A stretch of DNA of 64,000 bases from Marchantia polymorpha subsp. ruderalis. Its lineage: Eukaryota; Streptophyta; Marchantiopsida; Marchantiales; Marchantiaceae. A program made the position numbers and the translations under genes. Under the pieces are notes generated by a model. It saw nothing but the letters and a program-made list of their open reading frames with translations, was not told the DNA's origin and did no database searches. The stretch covers positions 24,036,501-24,100,500 of the forward strand of contig AP031352.1 in the NCBI GenBank assembly GCA_037833965.1, written 5' to 3'. Positions 44,912-58,244 of the stretch are shown in pieces (the first letter of the stretch is position 1; each line of letters starts with the position of its first letter).

Positions 44912-47900
44912 CTGTCAAGATTTCAACAACAGAGACCTTCTTGGACGTGGTTGTGACCGTCTCTGCCCTCACAGTCTACACGTTTTCTTTCCTTCTCATA
45001 AACCCAATTGATCGATTAGCGTTCAGCAGGTACGAAAGATATGCAGCTAGATTGCTAGACCTGAACACAAGACTCTTGCTATCCCATGTTCTTAGCCCCA
45101 CCGACTGATGATTGTTTCCCGTTTTCTTTCTGGACATAATAAATTCATGGATCGCCAGTCTTCTTATCACCGTCTACCGCACTTTAAGGTCTTTCGTTAT
45201 TAATGGAAGAAGAGACCGGACGTAGTTGAAGATGTACGCGAGCATGCCAGAAGGCTTACCCAGAATCTGTATGCCTTCAAACAGTCAATGCAGGGGTGCG
45301 TCGTTACATAGCAGTTGGTCAAGTCTAGAAAAGACTGCAACCATCGAGCAAGATGTTCCAAGTTCGATCAGTCTACGAAAACCATATCAAAGAAAACGTG
45401 ACGTGCCCCACACCACACCTCCCGGGCATGCGTCTTGACTTCCGAGATTCTTTAAGAGAATTCTCAAAGTTCTTCTCGCTCTTCAAAAGCCGAAAGGAAT
45501 GAATTTAGTGCTCCGACATCCATAGCATCAGCAGTTAGGGCGGTTTATCTTCCCGGCTTCAATATGGTCCAGGACCACACGAACATCACGCCCCTTCCTT
45601 CCCTCATAACTTGTTGACTCGAACAGAACTTGAAGAGAAGAGGGCCGAAGAACCGCTCAACAAAACGAATGCAACAACATGTTCAATTCTAGGACAGTCT
45701 TGCCAGCTATTCTATTTGCTGATTGAAGCCTGCTTTAGACTCTCGGCTTACTGGATACAAGGAAACGAATTTTTCTTCGGCTTCAGTTTTAGAAGCTCTT
45801 GGTTCGAAGTCCATGATGGAGCGGTAGATTTATGTGGAAGTGAGAAATGAGAAGTATACCCCAAATCTCATCCACTCACAGTGAGCGTATTCATCTTCCT
45901 TCTGCCCTGCAACCATCCCTGTTGCTGCCTCAACTCTTGCTTTGAATTTGATCATGGTCTCTGGGGACAAAAAAAATATGGGACAGTGTGAAATTGTTAT
46001 GATTGAACTCTCGTGCTCACCTTCAGCGTTCGTCATGAAAATGAGGAAATCCCGATCTCTGTACTGTGGGAACGAATTATGGCAAATTGGATCTGAGGAG
46101 GAGCGAGACATACCGTCACAAAACCAGGTATTAGTCGTAGCCCGCGACACCCTGCCTTCACTATCCTCTTTGAACAATGCCGGATCCGCGAACTTGGCCA
46201 CAGAAGAGTTCTGTGCGCTCAGATACTGAAACCTCTTCTCTGCAACCCGAAAGAAGGCGGACTTGGAGTTAAGATGCCCAGCTTCCGGGGGGGGATGGGG
46301 ATGGGGATGAGGACGATGAGGAGCAGAATCGTTACTGGGAGGACCTCCTGAAACTTGTGGACAGTTCATGAAGCAAAATGAAGGCTTTGGATTTACAGGA
46401 GCTGCATTGGCACGTATTGTGATACATTCGTGATGCAAGCAAAGTTCCTGCAGAAGCAATCCACAGATGCTGTGAAAGGCGAGAACTTCGCTCCCGAGAA
46501 GACCATAATGAAGCAGCCAATTCAAAGCACGTAAATTTTCTCGACGACTGATTGAGATCTCTAAGACTGTGGAGCACGTGCCCGGGAACAAATGCTCCAA
46601 GGACGCCGTCGAGGGACCTGAAATCGTCAGGTGAGTGAAAATTTCGTACAGAGTAGGATTCGAGAGTGGTTCTGTTCTCTTCATCCATGCTGAAGACTGG
46701 TTTGCAAGGTTTGGGCATCAAGTGAGCGCAAGTGGCGGGATAAAGCCTGGGTGCTTTGCCCTCCACACCTACACAACAACGCAAACCATGCCCGACTGCT
46801 GAATCCGCAACTTGTTGAGATCATCGGCCTCAGGACATGCAAGCAATGCGAATTTCTATCGATGGCGAAAGAGACGCGCAACTGTCCTGTCGAGAGAGCA
46901 AGAAGAAGCAACAAATGTCCGAACCGTACAAGCCACAGAGAACAGCAATGCGTGCAAAAGCGCGGCGATCGTCCGAGTCGCGTCCATCGCCTTCTCATTC
47001 GACGAGCTTGGTCCGATTTGTCTCCCGAGCGTAGCTGCAGGCAGATCCAGGGCTTCTCAAATCCCGTTCTTTCGCACCACGCTCGATTGCAACTACGGAC
47101 GGGAACGGATCCGATAACTCTCACCAGATCCAATTCTGAAAGTCGCTAAAGTTGCCGGTGAGTTGACATCTTCGCGAAGCTTGCAATGTCCGTCGGACAG
47201 TCATTCCACCAGCCTCTGAGTGATCCGATCAGCTCGAGAGAAACATCGGAATTTCACAACTGCCGGAGATGGTGGTGCGGGCTTCTCTGTCATGGAGGAA
47301 GTGTCCTGACTCACGAGGTTGGCATCCTCCCCCGCCTTTGCATAGACTGCGGCGGACGTAGTCGCACCACCTCTATCCAAAGGAGCAGGAATTGCCTGCT
47401 TTCGGAGCTTCGTGATCTCGCACGCGTGTTCTACACGATCCAATCGGTGGAACGACGCGTGAAAGCAGCAGAAGTGAGGATAATTGTCTCCGCTCGGTTC
47501 GATGACATCCTATTTAAGTGCACTTAACTGCAGTTTGATGTAGAACAGAACCGACAGCCCCGCCAAGTGACGGAAGAGCCATCCCGGAAGGAATTCGTAC
47601 ATTTACACATGAAGATGATTTCGACCACAATCTCGGGCTAACCATCGCAGAGTATTCCCGAGAACACCGCGGAGAACTCTCTGTCCTCCCTGTTCCCTGT
47701 AACGAGCTGTACCTGATTACCCAAGAACCGCCTTCTGTTGGCATCTGAGACACATTAGAGTCATGCCTGAAAGATTCGCATTCACAAACAGCGAGAAAAC
47801 ATAAACGAACTGCGAATCCGTCAGTTACAGGCAGTTTTTCAACAGCACCAATCAAATCCTCCTAATCAGACTCCTATCATATACTGTAAACTTGTCTGCC

Positions 47901-49100
47901 TGCTTGAACTTCACATAATGAAAATACAGCTCTGTTCTATACAATCGACGAAAGGTAAGGAACGCGTCACGGTGGCATTACCCATTGAAAAAAATCTTGG
48001 CCTTGCAATGAAGGTCGAAGTGGGTCCTCACTCATTCAGGAATATGGTTCGACGATGATTAAATGATAATACGATCATCCCCTGACATTATGATTAGAAC
48101 TTGACACTTCTCCGACACCCGTCTGATCTGTGTTCTTACGTTCCTTCTGTATACAACCCATTCTAAATATTTCCCCTTCTTTGATCACTGCGTTCATGAA
48201 AATACTGGAAAGAAGAAGAAACAAACGCACTCGGTGATTGTCCTGGAATTGACTGAAGTGGATCAGCATCAGAGCAGCTGATTAGAACAAGCCTCTTCTA
48301 ATCATTCTTTTTGAAGGAATGATATGAGAAGGTGGAATTTGAGGAAACCTGGTGGGGCTGTTGAAATAAGTTGCGCTAGCAGCAATAAGTTTGAAACCTG
48401 TATGAAGAACCGTGAGAACAACCAAAAATTACGAAACTGACACGAAGAAAAGATAATAGATTAAAAACCAGGAACCAGCCACACCAGCACGGTGACAAGC
48501 ACTCGCTCCACATCGAGCCACTGTTGAAGTACTCCAGTGGCCATGATGGCCAACTCCACCGCTCCGGCTCTATGTCAGAAGTCCAAAGTGTGAATAAAAT
48601 GAGTTTTTAAGCACTCCAAGATACATGACCATCTATTGTAGCTAAAAACCTTCAAGGATTACTGTTGTTCAGTGCAATTCCGGATTTCCGCTTTGAAATA
48701 AATGCCAAGAAACCGTATAAACAGTGCTGTTCACACATCAAAAACTAGAAATTCGTCCGCACACAAGAAGAATTGGCTGATTTACAGTATTAGGTGGGTG
48801 ATTATTTTGCTGTGTATGGCAGTTCGGTCATGAACTTCAGCTTGCTTGCACATTTACACGTACCTAAGCAGGAGCAGAGTAACCTTCGAGTCAATCTCCG
48901 GAACAAGGGAAACATGGATTAACAGCGGAATGCTCTAAGCTAAAATCACTCTACACATTCACCAGACTGCAAATTAGATGAACCACTTGAATCTTCTATC
49001 TTCTGATCCTGGAGAATGGCATGCCTTTACGCAAATTGATGCTTCTCGGCTGGATCAGCTAACTTGCAAATCACCAAAATCATGGGCCACAACAGACTTC
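44912..49100. other. Spacer with coding-like minus-strand fragments
   Basis: Several minus-strand stretches look like exons: 45830-46684 (open 284 codons, with possible short introns ending TCCCCAG and CCCACAG) and 47201-47520 (open behind an AG, with ITKLRKQAIPAPL and SSMTEKPAPPSP). They change frame, and some candidate introns are only 50-60 bp, short for this window. No family is recognised. A G-rich run (G8, G4, G4 separated by AT) lies at 46287-46310. From about 47900 to 49100 I see nothing. Confidence 0.25.
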
Positions 49101-49150
49101 AGCTACGGACGGGGTCTAACATAAGTTTAACCTAAATCTAAGCCTATGAA

Positions 49151-51850
49151 TCAGTATTGGCGAAATATCTCCTGCTCCATGTATAAATTGTGCACTCTGT
49201 CGACGGTAACATATGTCCTGCCTGCAGTGAACCGGCCTACAAGAGATTGAAGATAAATCAGAAGAGCAGCCTATAAGTTGTATGTACGAAAGCTTACGAT
49301 ACATCATTCGTACTCGACTTCCACATTTGGCCTTGATTGTTTGTGACATTTGATGACAATCATGCACACCGTTATCTCAATGTAGGGATGCACAAGAATA
49401 GTCTTCTGATGTGCGCACTTTCGGAACTTGCATATGCAAAACCTGCGAGAGGCCAACATACGCAATGAGTGTGGGAGAAGAAAATGACTAGAGTCTTAGT
49501 ATCCATAATCTTCAGTGATGGACTGGTTGAAGACTGAGTCCTTCACGGGCTCCGAAACTCTGGGGCTCGATCTTCAGAACGTGAAACCGTATTCGAAGCA
49601 TAATCATGAAACTGATTCCTTCAATTTGAAAGAGAGAAGAAAGTAAGAAGTGTACAAGCAAGTCGAAGTGGCTAAACAATAACCTGTCTGTAATGTGCCA
49701 CGGCCTTAAACGCTGCACTGGCAGTCGATGAAAGACTTCACTACTGAGCCTGTCGGACCCGGAACGTCTGTTCACAGTTGGGTATAGGGATGAATTTCCT
49801 CATCATATCATTTCCAGATATAGCCTGACAGCAAAACTTTCGGATGACAGCGTATATGACTTGCAAATCGAAATTGTCAAAAAATATCGGGTCTCTGAGA
49901 GCGATTGAGAGAGGAGACTCCAATCTTGTTCATTCGACAACATTGTTACCTTGGAGCTTGCTGATGTCTGGATCGGACATAAAGGATGACCTCCATCTGT
50001 TTGAAGGAGGACCTTCGGGATGAATAAGGCATTCAAGTATGTAAGTGTCTATGATGGATTTAATCACAACAACACACTAGCCATCAACCCATGAGGAGAG
50101 TCAGGCGCATTTGGCATATGGGGCCATTTCATAGACTATTTAACCCACGAATGCGTCACCAACCAGCATAAATTCAAAGTTCTTTCAAATTTTGTGTGGT
50201 TGAAGTCATCGTTACCCGAACTCCTGTAACCTTCCGAGGCGTCCAGAGATCATAAGACAATGCTGAGAATTGCACTGCTGGCAAGAAATTTTGACTGGAA
50301 CAAATTCTGATATAATGATCCTCAACTTAGTTCACACAACTACGATTTGCTCAGAAGTCACGAAAATCTTCCGACTGGCCGAGTCTTATTGAGTGAGAGT
50401 AAGCTGAATATGAAACTATACCGGCTGTTTATTGATACAGTATAGTATATGACTGGCCTCTGTAGACTCTCGTATATTGATTATGCTGAAGTTGAAGAAA
50501 ATATATTGCGCATTTAATCATTGTAGTGTCCTGTATTGCAGTGAGAGTCACAAAAATTTCCATGATAAATAATGTCTTTGTCTTCCAAATATGTGCACTT
50601 TCCACGTATGATGTTATCTCAAGCGATTTTGACATACAAAAGAAAATAAAAAATATTAAAGCTTTAAAGGACATGTACATAAGGTGGAAAGATACTTCGA
50701 TAACATGTACATGCATGCCGAAGCATGTATTGAAGGACCTCATCATTTATTGAAATCGAAAGTATTCCTGTGATTCTACTACAAAAAGCAGCAAAAACAA
50801 GACGCAACGAACAGTGGCTAATTTGAGTAAGTGATTTACTTCTGGTAAGCATACTGGAAAGTCATCAAAATATACACTTGCAATAACTTATCAGCTGTTT
50901 TGGATTCAGATACACACCTATGTGCGAATATCTAGTGCACATTCGCTGAATACACTCAGCAATCATAATAATATTGAGAACTTACTGAGAAGAGTGTAGA
51001 TTTGCTAACTGAGACATGAATAGTGTAGTCAAAGTCCATGTGCTTGACTTGTGTCAAACTTGAAGTACATTGAGAAACCCTGCTTTCAACAAAATAACGC
51101 CACAGCAGAAGTCAGAGCTAATTATAATTAATGCAGCTCTTGAAACAGAAACAGTCCGATTTACCATAGCAACGAAGTGTAAATGAAGAATTCCGATTTA
51201 TTTGGCAAGCGCTGTTCGATGAAAAGACTAACCAGTTCATACCAGCCAGTGAGAAAACTCTTCGCGACAACTCATACTTCCAGCACCCTTGCTATACTGA
51301 CTGCGCAACCCGTACATCACTTCACTAAGGTTTTGACTCAGCAATAGTCTCCAGTCCACCCATAAAATAAGTGTATCTCATCTTCTAGGATATATGCAGG
51401 CTCAGAAAAGGTTGTGCACTTTAAACTGACCACTGGTATAGCTTTCCAGCTCCTCATCCATCGCATACCCTTGCAACACGCTTATTAAATGGGAACAACG
51501 TACAGCTCTGGATTCACACAAGATGTATAAAAAACAAAAGCACTTATCGGACGGGACAAGCACATTCACATCCAAACTGGTCAAGGTGGTTTGAGAAAGA
51601 CGTTGTTATGATATGATCAGATCAATAGTTGGGAACTAGTAACACCAACATCTGTCACTTCACGATCACTGGGTTGTATAAGTGGGAGAATGTTGGTCAA
51701 AGGAAAAACTGCAGTTTTTCTGCAAGGAGTCTCACATTTAAGCTTTTCGTCCTGCATTTCAGTGGACAACTGGAACATCCGATGTCTTACCGGCCGAACT
51801 TGCCGCAAGTAAAGAGCAACAATTCTCGAGCACATGTTGGGTTCACGAAT
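49151..51850 (-). other. Possible multi-exon gene on the minus strand, unrecognised
   Basis: Protein-like stretches follow one another on the minus strand, bounded by plausible splice sites. Examples are a stretch with DVNVLVPSDK (about 51540), one with DFDYTIHVSVSKSTLFS ending at GTAAGT (about 50980), one with SYDLWTPRKVTGVR (about 50215), one with ECLIHPEGPPS (about 50010), one with FIPIPNCEQTFRVRQA (about 49770) and a last one with RTYVTVDRVHNLYMEQE ending in TGA at 49151. Exon phases agree for some neighbours but not all, and one apparent intron is too short. I do not know the family; it could be a real gene, a decayed one or partly chance. Confidence 0.3.
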
Positions 51851-51944
51851 GTAGAAGTTTCAGTCTTCAGTATTATCCTGTTAGTATATATCTCTCTCGA
51901 GGAAGATCAGACGAGTTAGGAGACATCAGACATTGCACTGAACT

Positions 51945-53113
51945 TTGGCTTCTCATCGAACAACCATACGGCTGTCTGCTTATTCCTTGCTGCCAAATCG
52001 GAAGAAAATTTTTGGCTGCCAGATTCCCAAAGTCCTCCAGGAAAATCGATACATCTCAGAATACCCTTCACGAGGAGAAAGATACTGTGCCTCTGCCCTT
52101 AGTCTGTTCCCTGGCCAAACTCTCAAAACCAGCGAACCTGCATGTGTGAACAAATCCGTATCCTCGCTACGTAATGAAAGCTCCACGTCCACGAGTATTG
52201 CTCTGGTGACGGTCGCGGACAGGTTCTATTTGGGCTTAAATATAGTGACCAGGGCATTGGAGTCCAAGATCCGTGTCAGAATCTACTCGCTTACCTGGAG
52301 AGTGGACGGGAAGGAAATGCTTCAGCTCCCTCATTCGGGTTATTACTTCTCCTACGACGCAACAACCCGCATCAACAACCACAAGCAATGTTTAAATCTT
52401 ATAAGATTTTCCTACTTTATTTCGAAACCCTGTCTTCATCGACAATGCAAGGAACTACGCAACAAAGTTCTCAGAATTGAAATGTCCAGAATTTACTTCC
52501 ACGCGTATGCCCGTCCGTCCGCTTCGGCCACCGAGTGCTTGCAACCTTTGCATGGCGCATGCAGAGCTTGTCAGGACTATCGCCAACAAGTATATCTACT
52601 ATCGAAAACAATCCTCATTCCATGAACTACGTCACGGAGAACTACCTTTTCGGCTCTAGACGCAATTTCCAAGACTGGGTAGTCCGATGTAGCGTGGTCG
52701 GCGGCTTTGTAAGGGAAGTGGTATTACACGTGTCGGTATTGCTCTTTCCACTTTTGAAATATCTCAGCGTGCTCTACTTCGTCTCCTGCCTCGCACTAGC
52801 CGGCCGCCGATGCGATGTTGCATATCTGTTCCTCGAAGGGCGTTCCATATTTGAAATAATTAGGAAACAAAACAATACTTTTGTCATAGTAAGAAATATT
52901 TGCCAGAGGCTCCTCACTCCTCACTCTGTTAGTGCCACACAGGACGTCCCTTACAAAAATATGTTGGGTTCCGAATTTTTCATGCCTAAAAACATCACTA
53001 ATTTCTCCGCGGGCTGTCCAAAGCTAGGTTTGCGTCAGATAATACTCACACAAGATCTCTTTGTTTTTATAAAAGGTAAAATAGTATCATCACAAACGTT
53101 TCAATGTTTTTAA
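51945..53113 (+). other. Coding-like plus-strand fragments, unrecognised
   Basis: Overlapping open frames on the plus strand (51945-52625 and 52535-53113, plus a third at about 52430-52659) contain protein-like stretches such as ALVTVADRFYLGLNIV, FIDNARNYATKFSELKC and MNYVTENYLFGSRRNFQDW in different frames. This pattern fits an eroded gene or unresolved exons. A hydrophobic segment (VLLFPLLKYLSVLYFV) occurs in the last frame. No family assigned. Confidence 0.25.
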
Positions 53114-54362
53114 ACATATCCCTTTGAGTATGACCATAACTTTCTATAATTAGACACATAAAATTTCCCCATACAAGATTTAAAGCAAAACTTCAAATTC
53201 TACCAAGTTTTGTGCATGTCAATTTTTTCCCGTGGGTAAATACTAAATACACATGACATTCCATAATTTTGCATAATATATAGAGCTGGCTTTTTGAAAT
53301 TTCATCGACTAATCTTATTCATCTTCTCTAGTAACCGATACATTGCAATTCTTATGTAGATTTACCACAAAAATTTATACCTAGACGTTGCAATTTTCTG
53401 TGATTGCTTTTACTGTACTAAATGATACTCATGGTATTTGATATACTGGACTTTTATTTGTATCATGCCTTATGTTACATCATTCTTAATTATTTATGTG
53501 TCCACACAGAAAAGATCACATATGTCACGAAAAATTTCTAAGTTTTGAGGCACAAGAAGAAAAATATCTCATACTTGCTGTTCCTTGAGATTTATAATAT
53601 TCATAACCTAGTTAGATAACTTCAATTTTGTGTGCTAAATAATGTCACTATTATTATTTTATGATTATAGATATATTTGATACTTCAATTCCAATTTTAA
53701 ATAACCCAACCCTTCAAACAATCTCATCTTTTTCCAAACGTAATCAATTAATTCAATTTTGAAACTCACACGAAGTAAATGTTTTAAGCATTTTTGTTGG
53801 AATATAAATAAGTCAAAAATCATGCAATACTCTTGTCGGCAAAAACGTAGACTTCACTTTTAACTTTGAATCAAAATGTTAAATTTTTTGTGACCTAATT
53901 TTTTTAACTATATAAAATTTGCAACAAATTATTTTTTTCATACTCCTTTCAAAAATTCTCTTTTCAATCCAACAGCAACAAATTTTCATTCATTGAAATT
54001 TTGTGAGAATGAAATCTGGTTTTTCCCACTTTATTTATGGTCATTCCAATTCAACTCTTGCCAATTGTCTTCGTCTATAGTAAAAACACATATATTTGAT
54101 CTAATTGTCCAATTTTATTTTATCATCATCTCATGTTTTTTTAAATCATCATATATCTTCTCTTTGCAATCCCATTTTTTCTAACAACATTCAACAATTA
54201 TCTTGCTAATAGCAAATTCAATGTTAAAACTAATGCAAATCTTAAAATTAGATTCTTCATTCATTTGCTATACATTTTCTTACACAGTTAACTTTTTCCA
54301 TATCATCTATCTAGCTAAAAACTAATAAAAACTTAAAAGAATGAGTTCAAAAAAGATTGTAG
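53114..54362. other. Spacer, strongly AT-rich
   Basis: No ORF of note and no repeat structure visible. It forms the left flank of the inverted-repeat element at 54363. Confidence 0.5.
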
Positions 54363-55022
54363 TGATTTTAGTGTATATACACCCAAGAAATATCACGCTA
54401 TACACCCAAGAAATACCACGCTACAGTGCGGACCCTCGTGCAAGCAGGAATCGATGTCGACTCATTCATCAGCCGAGGACGAATAAGGCGATGACGAACC
54501 GATTGCGCTGGCAAAATCCTCGATTCGCAAGAGGCCTTGTTTTCGCGGCACATACACCGGCACCTCGAAGAGTACCCGTCGACGTCGCCGCGCTCGTAAG
54601 ACTGCTCAAAACCGTCAAGTCAATTAGAGCATCAAGTCTTTCTTCGCACATGTGGCATCTGTGGTCGATGTACAAGACATTGAGCAATCTTCCTGCCAAA
54701 GTTCCACAACGAGCTCAACCCGATCGAGTTCGCGTGAAGTGCCAGCAAGTTCACCTGTCGGCGTAAGTGCGACTACTCGTTCACTCACCTGAAGGAGCGG
54801 ATACCACAGTCTGTCGATGAGATTCATATCGCCACAATCCGACGCTAGTTCCGACTCACCGACCGCTTTTGAATATAGCACGAATCGTTCACTGTGTCTC
54901 ATGTTGGAGCAATTGCTGTGCACCCCTGCTGCGCAGTTGCTTGGGTGTATAGCGTGGCATTTCTTGGATGTGTGAGGTTTAAACTGCATGGGTGTGTGTA
55001 GGGTGTAAATACACTAAAATCA
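54363..55022 (+). mobile_element. Non-autonomous DNA transposon with DDE transposase remnant
   Basis: Terminal inverted repeats of 22 bp at 54363-54384 (TGATTTTAGTGTATATACACCC) and 55001-55022 differ at one position. Inside each end, CCAAGAAATACCACGCTATACACCCAAG-like sequence is repeated in inverted orientation, and at the left it is also duplicated in tandem. The core is GC-rich against AT-rich flanks. From about 54687 it encodes IFLPKFHNELNPIEFA followed by KCDYSFTHLKERIPQS and ATIRR, resembling the C-terminal DDE region of Tc1/mariner-IS630-like transposases. This frame is broken by TGA after EFA and by TAG after ATIRR. No clear target duplication is seen. Confidence 0.72.
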
Positions 55023-56893
55023 AAATCTTGTAAATTTTCATGTTGAGATTTAAAAGTATTGTGATCTCAGGAAAAATGTTCATTTAGATAAAATAAGTGT
55101 GATCTTAAATAAAATTTGATTGTACATCATGAATCTATTAAGTGTATGAAATATTTCATACACTTTTATAACTCAACATTAAAAGCTAATTTTAGGGTTT
55201 AGGGTTTTACAACCCTAAATAAATTTTGCGAACAAATAATTTCATCGATGAAGCAAATATTTACATAAAATTCTAATTTAAAACTTGCTAAAAAGTTGAT
55301 TATGTATTATTATTATTTTAATTATTTCAATTTTAAACATAATTAAAATTATTAAATATATTGATATTACTTTGATTAAGTTTTACCTCTTTAGGTTTTA
55401 TTAATCAATTTGAAAAAATTACATGGCAACATGTCATTATTATATATTAATCATGTGATGTTAAAAAAAAATATGTTTATTGTCAACTTTTCATGTATTT
55501 GTATTCATCATGAATCTAGAAGCTTGATATTTTCTTTACATTTTCATGGCTAAACATACTACCACATAATATTTACATTCATCATTCTATACAAACTTTG
55601 AAAAAAGCACAGTTGTTGAAAATATAAATTTTATATTGATGAAACAAATTTTCACTCAAAAACTTCTCCAAAACTGCGTTGAAGTTTTTTTCTTAATTGT
55701 ATAACTTTAAAATTTACTATTATTATGAGGCATGCTCATTATGTAAATTAAATCAATAAATTGAATAAAATATTTGCCATTAACACTCTTACAAAAACAT
55801 TACATTGTAACAAAAAATTGTAACTAGAATTTCAAGACGGTTCACAAGTCACAATTAGAGAAAGAACGCCAGTAAAAAATACATGATACGCCACACTCGA
55901 GGTAATTCACAAAAACACAAGAGTTTTAATGTCGAAAAACTTTGAGATAACCAGGTTAAACATCAAGAGTCAAGCTAAAGAAAATTATCCGAGACTTGAG
56001 TTAACTTTTCTTATTTAGATGTACATTTTGAATTTTTTACAATAACCCATTATTTGTGTAGATATATTGATGGGATGATATTTGAATGAACATGCATATT
56101 TTATGCCATGAATTTCAACAGAAATTTACTTTTTTTTAAAATTTTTTTTTTAACAAAAAAATACAGATTTATTTATTGCTTTTACAATGTACAAACTATT
56201 CTTATAGACGAGCATTTTGTATTTTAATGTAAGTACTTAATAAAAAATGTGATTGAACTGTTGGTGATTCAAAACGAGACGATGAAGTTCTAAAGTCAAC
56301 ATAAAAAAGTCGAGGAGAAAAGGCTAGTGAATAAAAAAAATGTGCCATTTAAAAGAAATTCTGAATATTTCGTTGATAGCATAGACCATAAACTAAAATG
56401 CCATGAGCATTCGAGGCCTGTGATGCATGCCAGTAATTTGTAAAATGTGTAGAATAAATCCTGTATACACCACGAACTCACTCATAATGAAAATCCCATC
56501 AATCATGCAAATGTGAACCAATTTTTGTTAATTGTTTTTTCACCATTCAAGCCCCGGATATAGTCCAAATTGTCTGAGCAATTGTGTGTGCTTGCCCTAC
56601 GGCCCCTAGGTCGGTACGTTTGAAACCCTTTACTATTTACCACAGATTAAAACATATTTTCTTCATTCCTTAACTGTATTCTTTGACGGTGGAAAAAGTT
56701 CTGGACTTTGAATCTCAATATTGTTCAGGAACTGCTAAATTGAATAATGATAACCTTATAAAATCTGCTCCATGTCATCAGAGTAACTGTACACCGGCCA
56801 AGTCGATGACTGTATAATACGTCGAATTCATGCGTATACCCAAACTTTCTGCATTTGGAAGAATGGGAAATGTCCAAAAGTAAATGTACTGCA
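55023..56893. other. Spacer, AT-rich, with palindrome and telomere-like motif
   Basis: No gene. It contains a 26-bp perfect palindrome (55140-55165) and a short interstitial telomere-type motif, TTTAGGGTTTAGGG followed by CCCTAAA (about 55190-55222). The rest is AT-rich DNA without visible structure. Confidence 0.55.
55140..55165. repeat. 26-bp perfect palindrome
   Basis: Two 13-bp arms, AAGTGTATGAAAT and its complement, meet without a spacer. It is AT-rich and could extrude as a cruciform. No known site type is recognised. Confidence 0.85.
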
Positions 56894-57733
56894 GGCTAGA
56901 TCAACCCCGACCGTATGACTGTGGGCTGACGGCATACGGTCACCATCTTGACGGGCTTCGTGTGTCACCGTCGCGTCGATGGAGCTCACCGTCTCTCGTT
57001 AAAATTAGACACGCGGTCAGACGATGTGAAACATGTGTCGGCGACCTGTTTTCATCGCCCCGTGTTACAATTTAAGCAGGCGGCAGAGCAGGGCACGAGA
57101 GAGGGGAGGGAGTGTATGCCTGGGAGTGGAAGAGCGAGTGACGGTACAATTTGTAACAATCATAACAATTTATCAGGTGTCTTATTAAACTGCTGCCAGG
57201 AGTGATTAAATATGTGATTTAATAGCAGCCTGGTTGTTTGTAAATTATAGGTGCAAGGGAGTTTATTAAAAGAGGATCGATCTCGAGATTGCATAGAGTT
57301 ACATAAGTTCTTACATTTGCCAACGCTGATCAGGTACGGGGAAAGTCTTCCTTAGTACATTTTGAGACATTTTGCCCTCTGAACCTCGGCAATTCATTGG
57401 AGTCGACGTGCCTGGCAAGGTGGTGCAGATTTGCATAAATGGCAGCACACCTGTTTCTGGTGTCAAGGTTGATGATGTGGTGGGGTTTGAACTGGTGAAA
57501 AGTCTATCATCTGAGTACCATGAACTCATCATGCTCTTTCTGTATTCAGTATCTTTCATTTTAGCTTCGAAATTTAACAAAATCATCCAGTCTGCCATGT
57601 ACTCCCAAAAAGTCAAAACACGAAAGTGTGATGAAGATTCAAGAGAGGTTTTCTCTTTCCACTATGGCACTTCGAGAAAACCTCTTCTTCAGTACTGCCC
57701 ACTTCAGTAAACCGCAGAAAGTCACCCATCACC

Positions 57734-57829
57734 ACTTACTGCAGCAATTCATCCACACTGATTTGATTGTATACATGGGCAACTTACTGCAGCAATTCAT
57801 CGACACTGATATGATTGTATACATGAGCA
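57734..57829. repeat. Tandem duplication, two 48-bp units
   Basis: 57734-57781 and 57782-57829 differ at a few bases. The period is a multiple of three, and in a plus-strand open frame it gives a 16-residue repeat with LLQQFI. The frame itself shows no family. Confidence 0.9.
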
Positions 57830-58212
57830 CGGATCTGAGAAAGTGGATAATGGTAGACATACACGTCTTATGACACGGTCGGGACTATTGCGCTTTCCTG
57901 TAACCCTTACAGTTAGACGATCCCGAAAGCCACTGCAGGTAGAAGGAGTATTGTTCTGGCGAAGGATAGACCAGACGGACGAGAAAAACAACATGCAAGG
58001 TTCAGTTCTGGGAAGGGACGGGGAGAGAACGGAGAGCGAGGCTGACATCGAGCTTTAAGAAAGCCCTAGGAGAAAGAAGAAACCAAGCAAATTCGAAACC
58101 CAGCAAATTCTCTCAAAGCCGCGACGACAGTAAAAACCCTGGCCCCATACAAATGCAAATGCCCTGTCAATCGTAACTCATCAGCTTGAATGCACCACCT
58201 CCTAGTTAGCCT

Positions 58213-58244
58213 GATTGGCGATTGCGGATCCGCAATCGCCAATC
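58213..58244. repeat. 32-bp perfect palindrome
   Basis: Two 16-bp arms, GATTGGCGATTGCGGA and its complement, meet without a spacer around GGATCC. The ends supply inverted ATTGG/CCAAT. It lies inside the right part of the inverted-repeat element, about 0.85 kb upstream of the eEF2 start. Confidence 0.92.

Noticed and set aside
46287-46310. G-rich run that could form a G-quadruplex
   Set aside because: It has suitable runs, but nothing in the context ties it to a promoter or gene, so it is noted only within the spacer entry.
57311-57710. Opposing ORFs of about 100 codons inside the inverted-repeat element, considered as a transposon gene fragment
   Set aside because: No transposase or gag motif could be identified in either frame.
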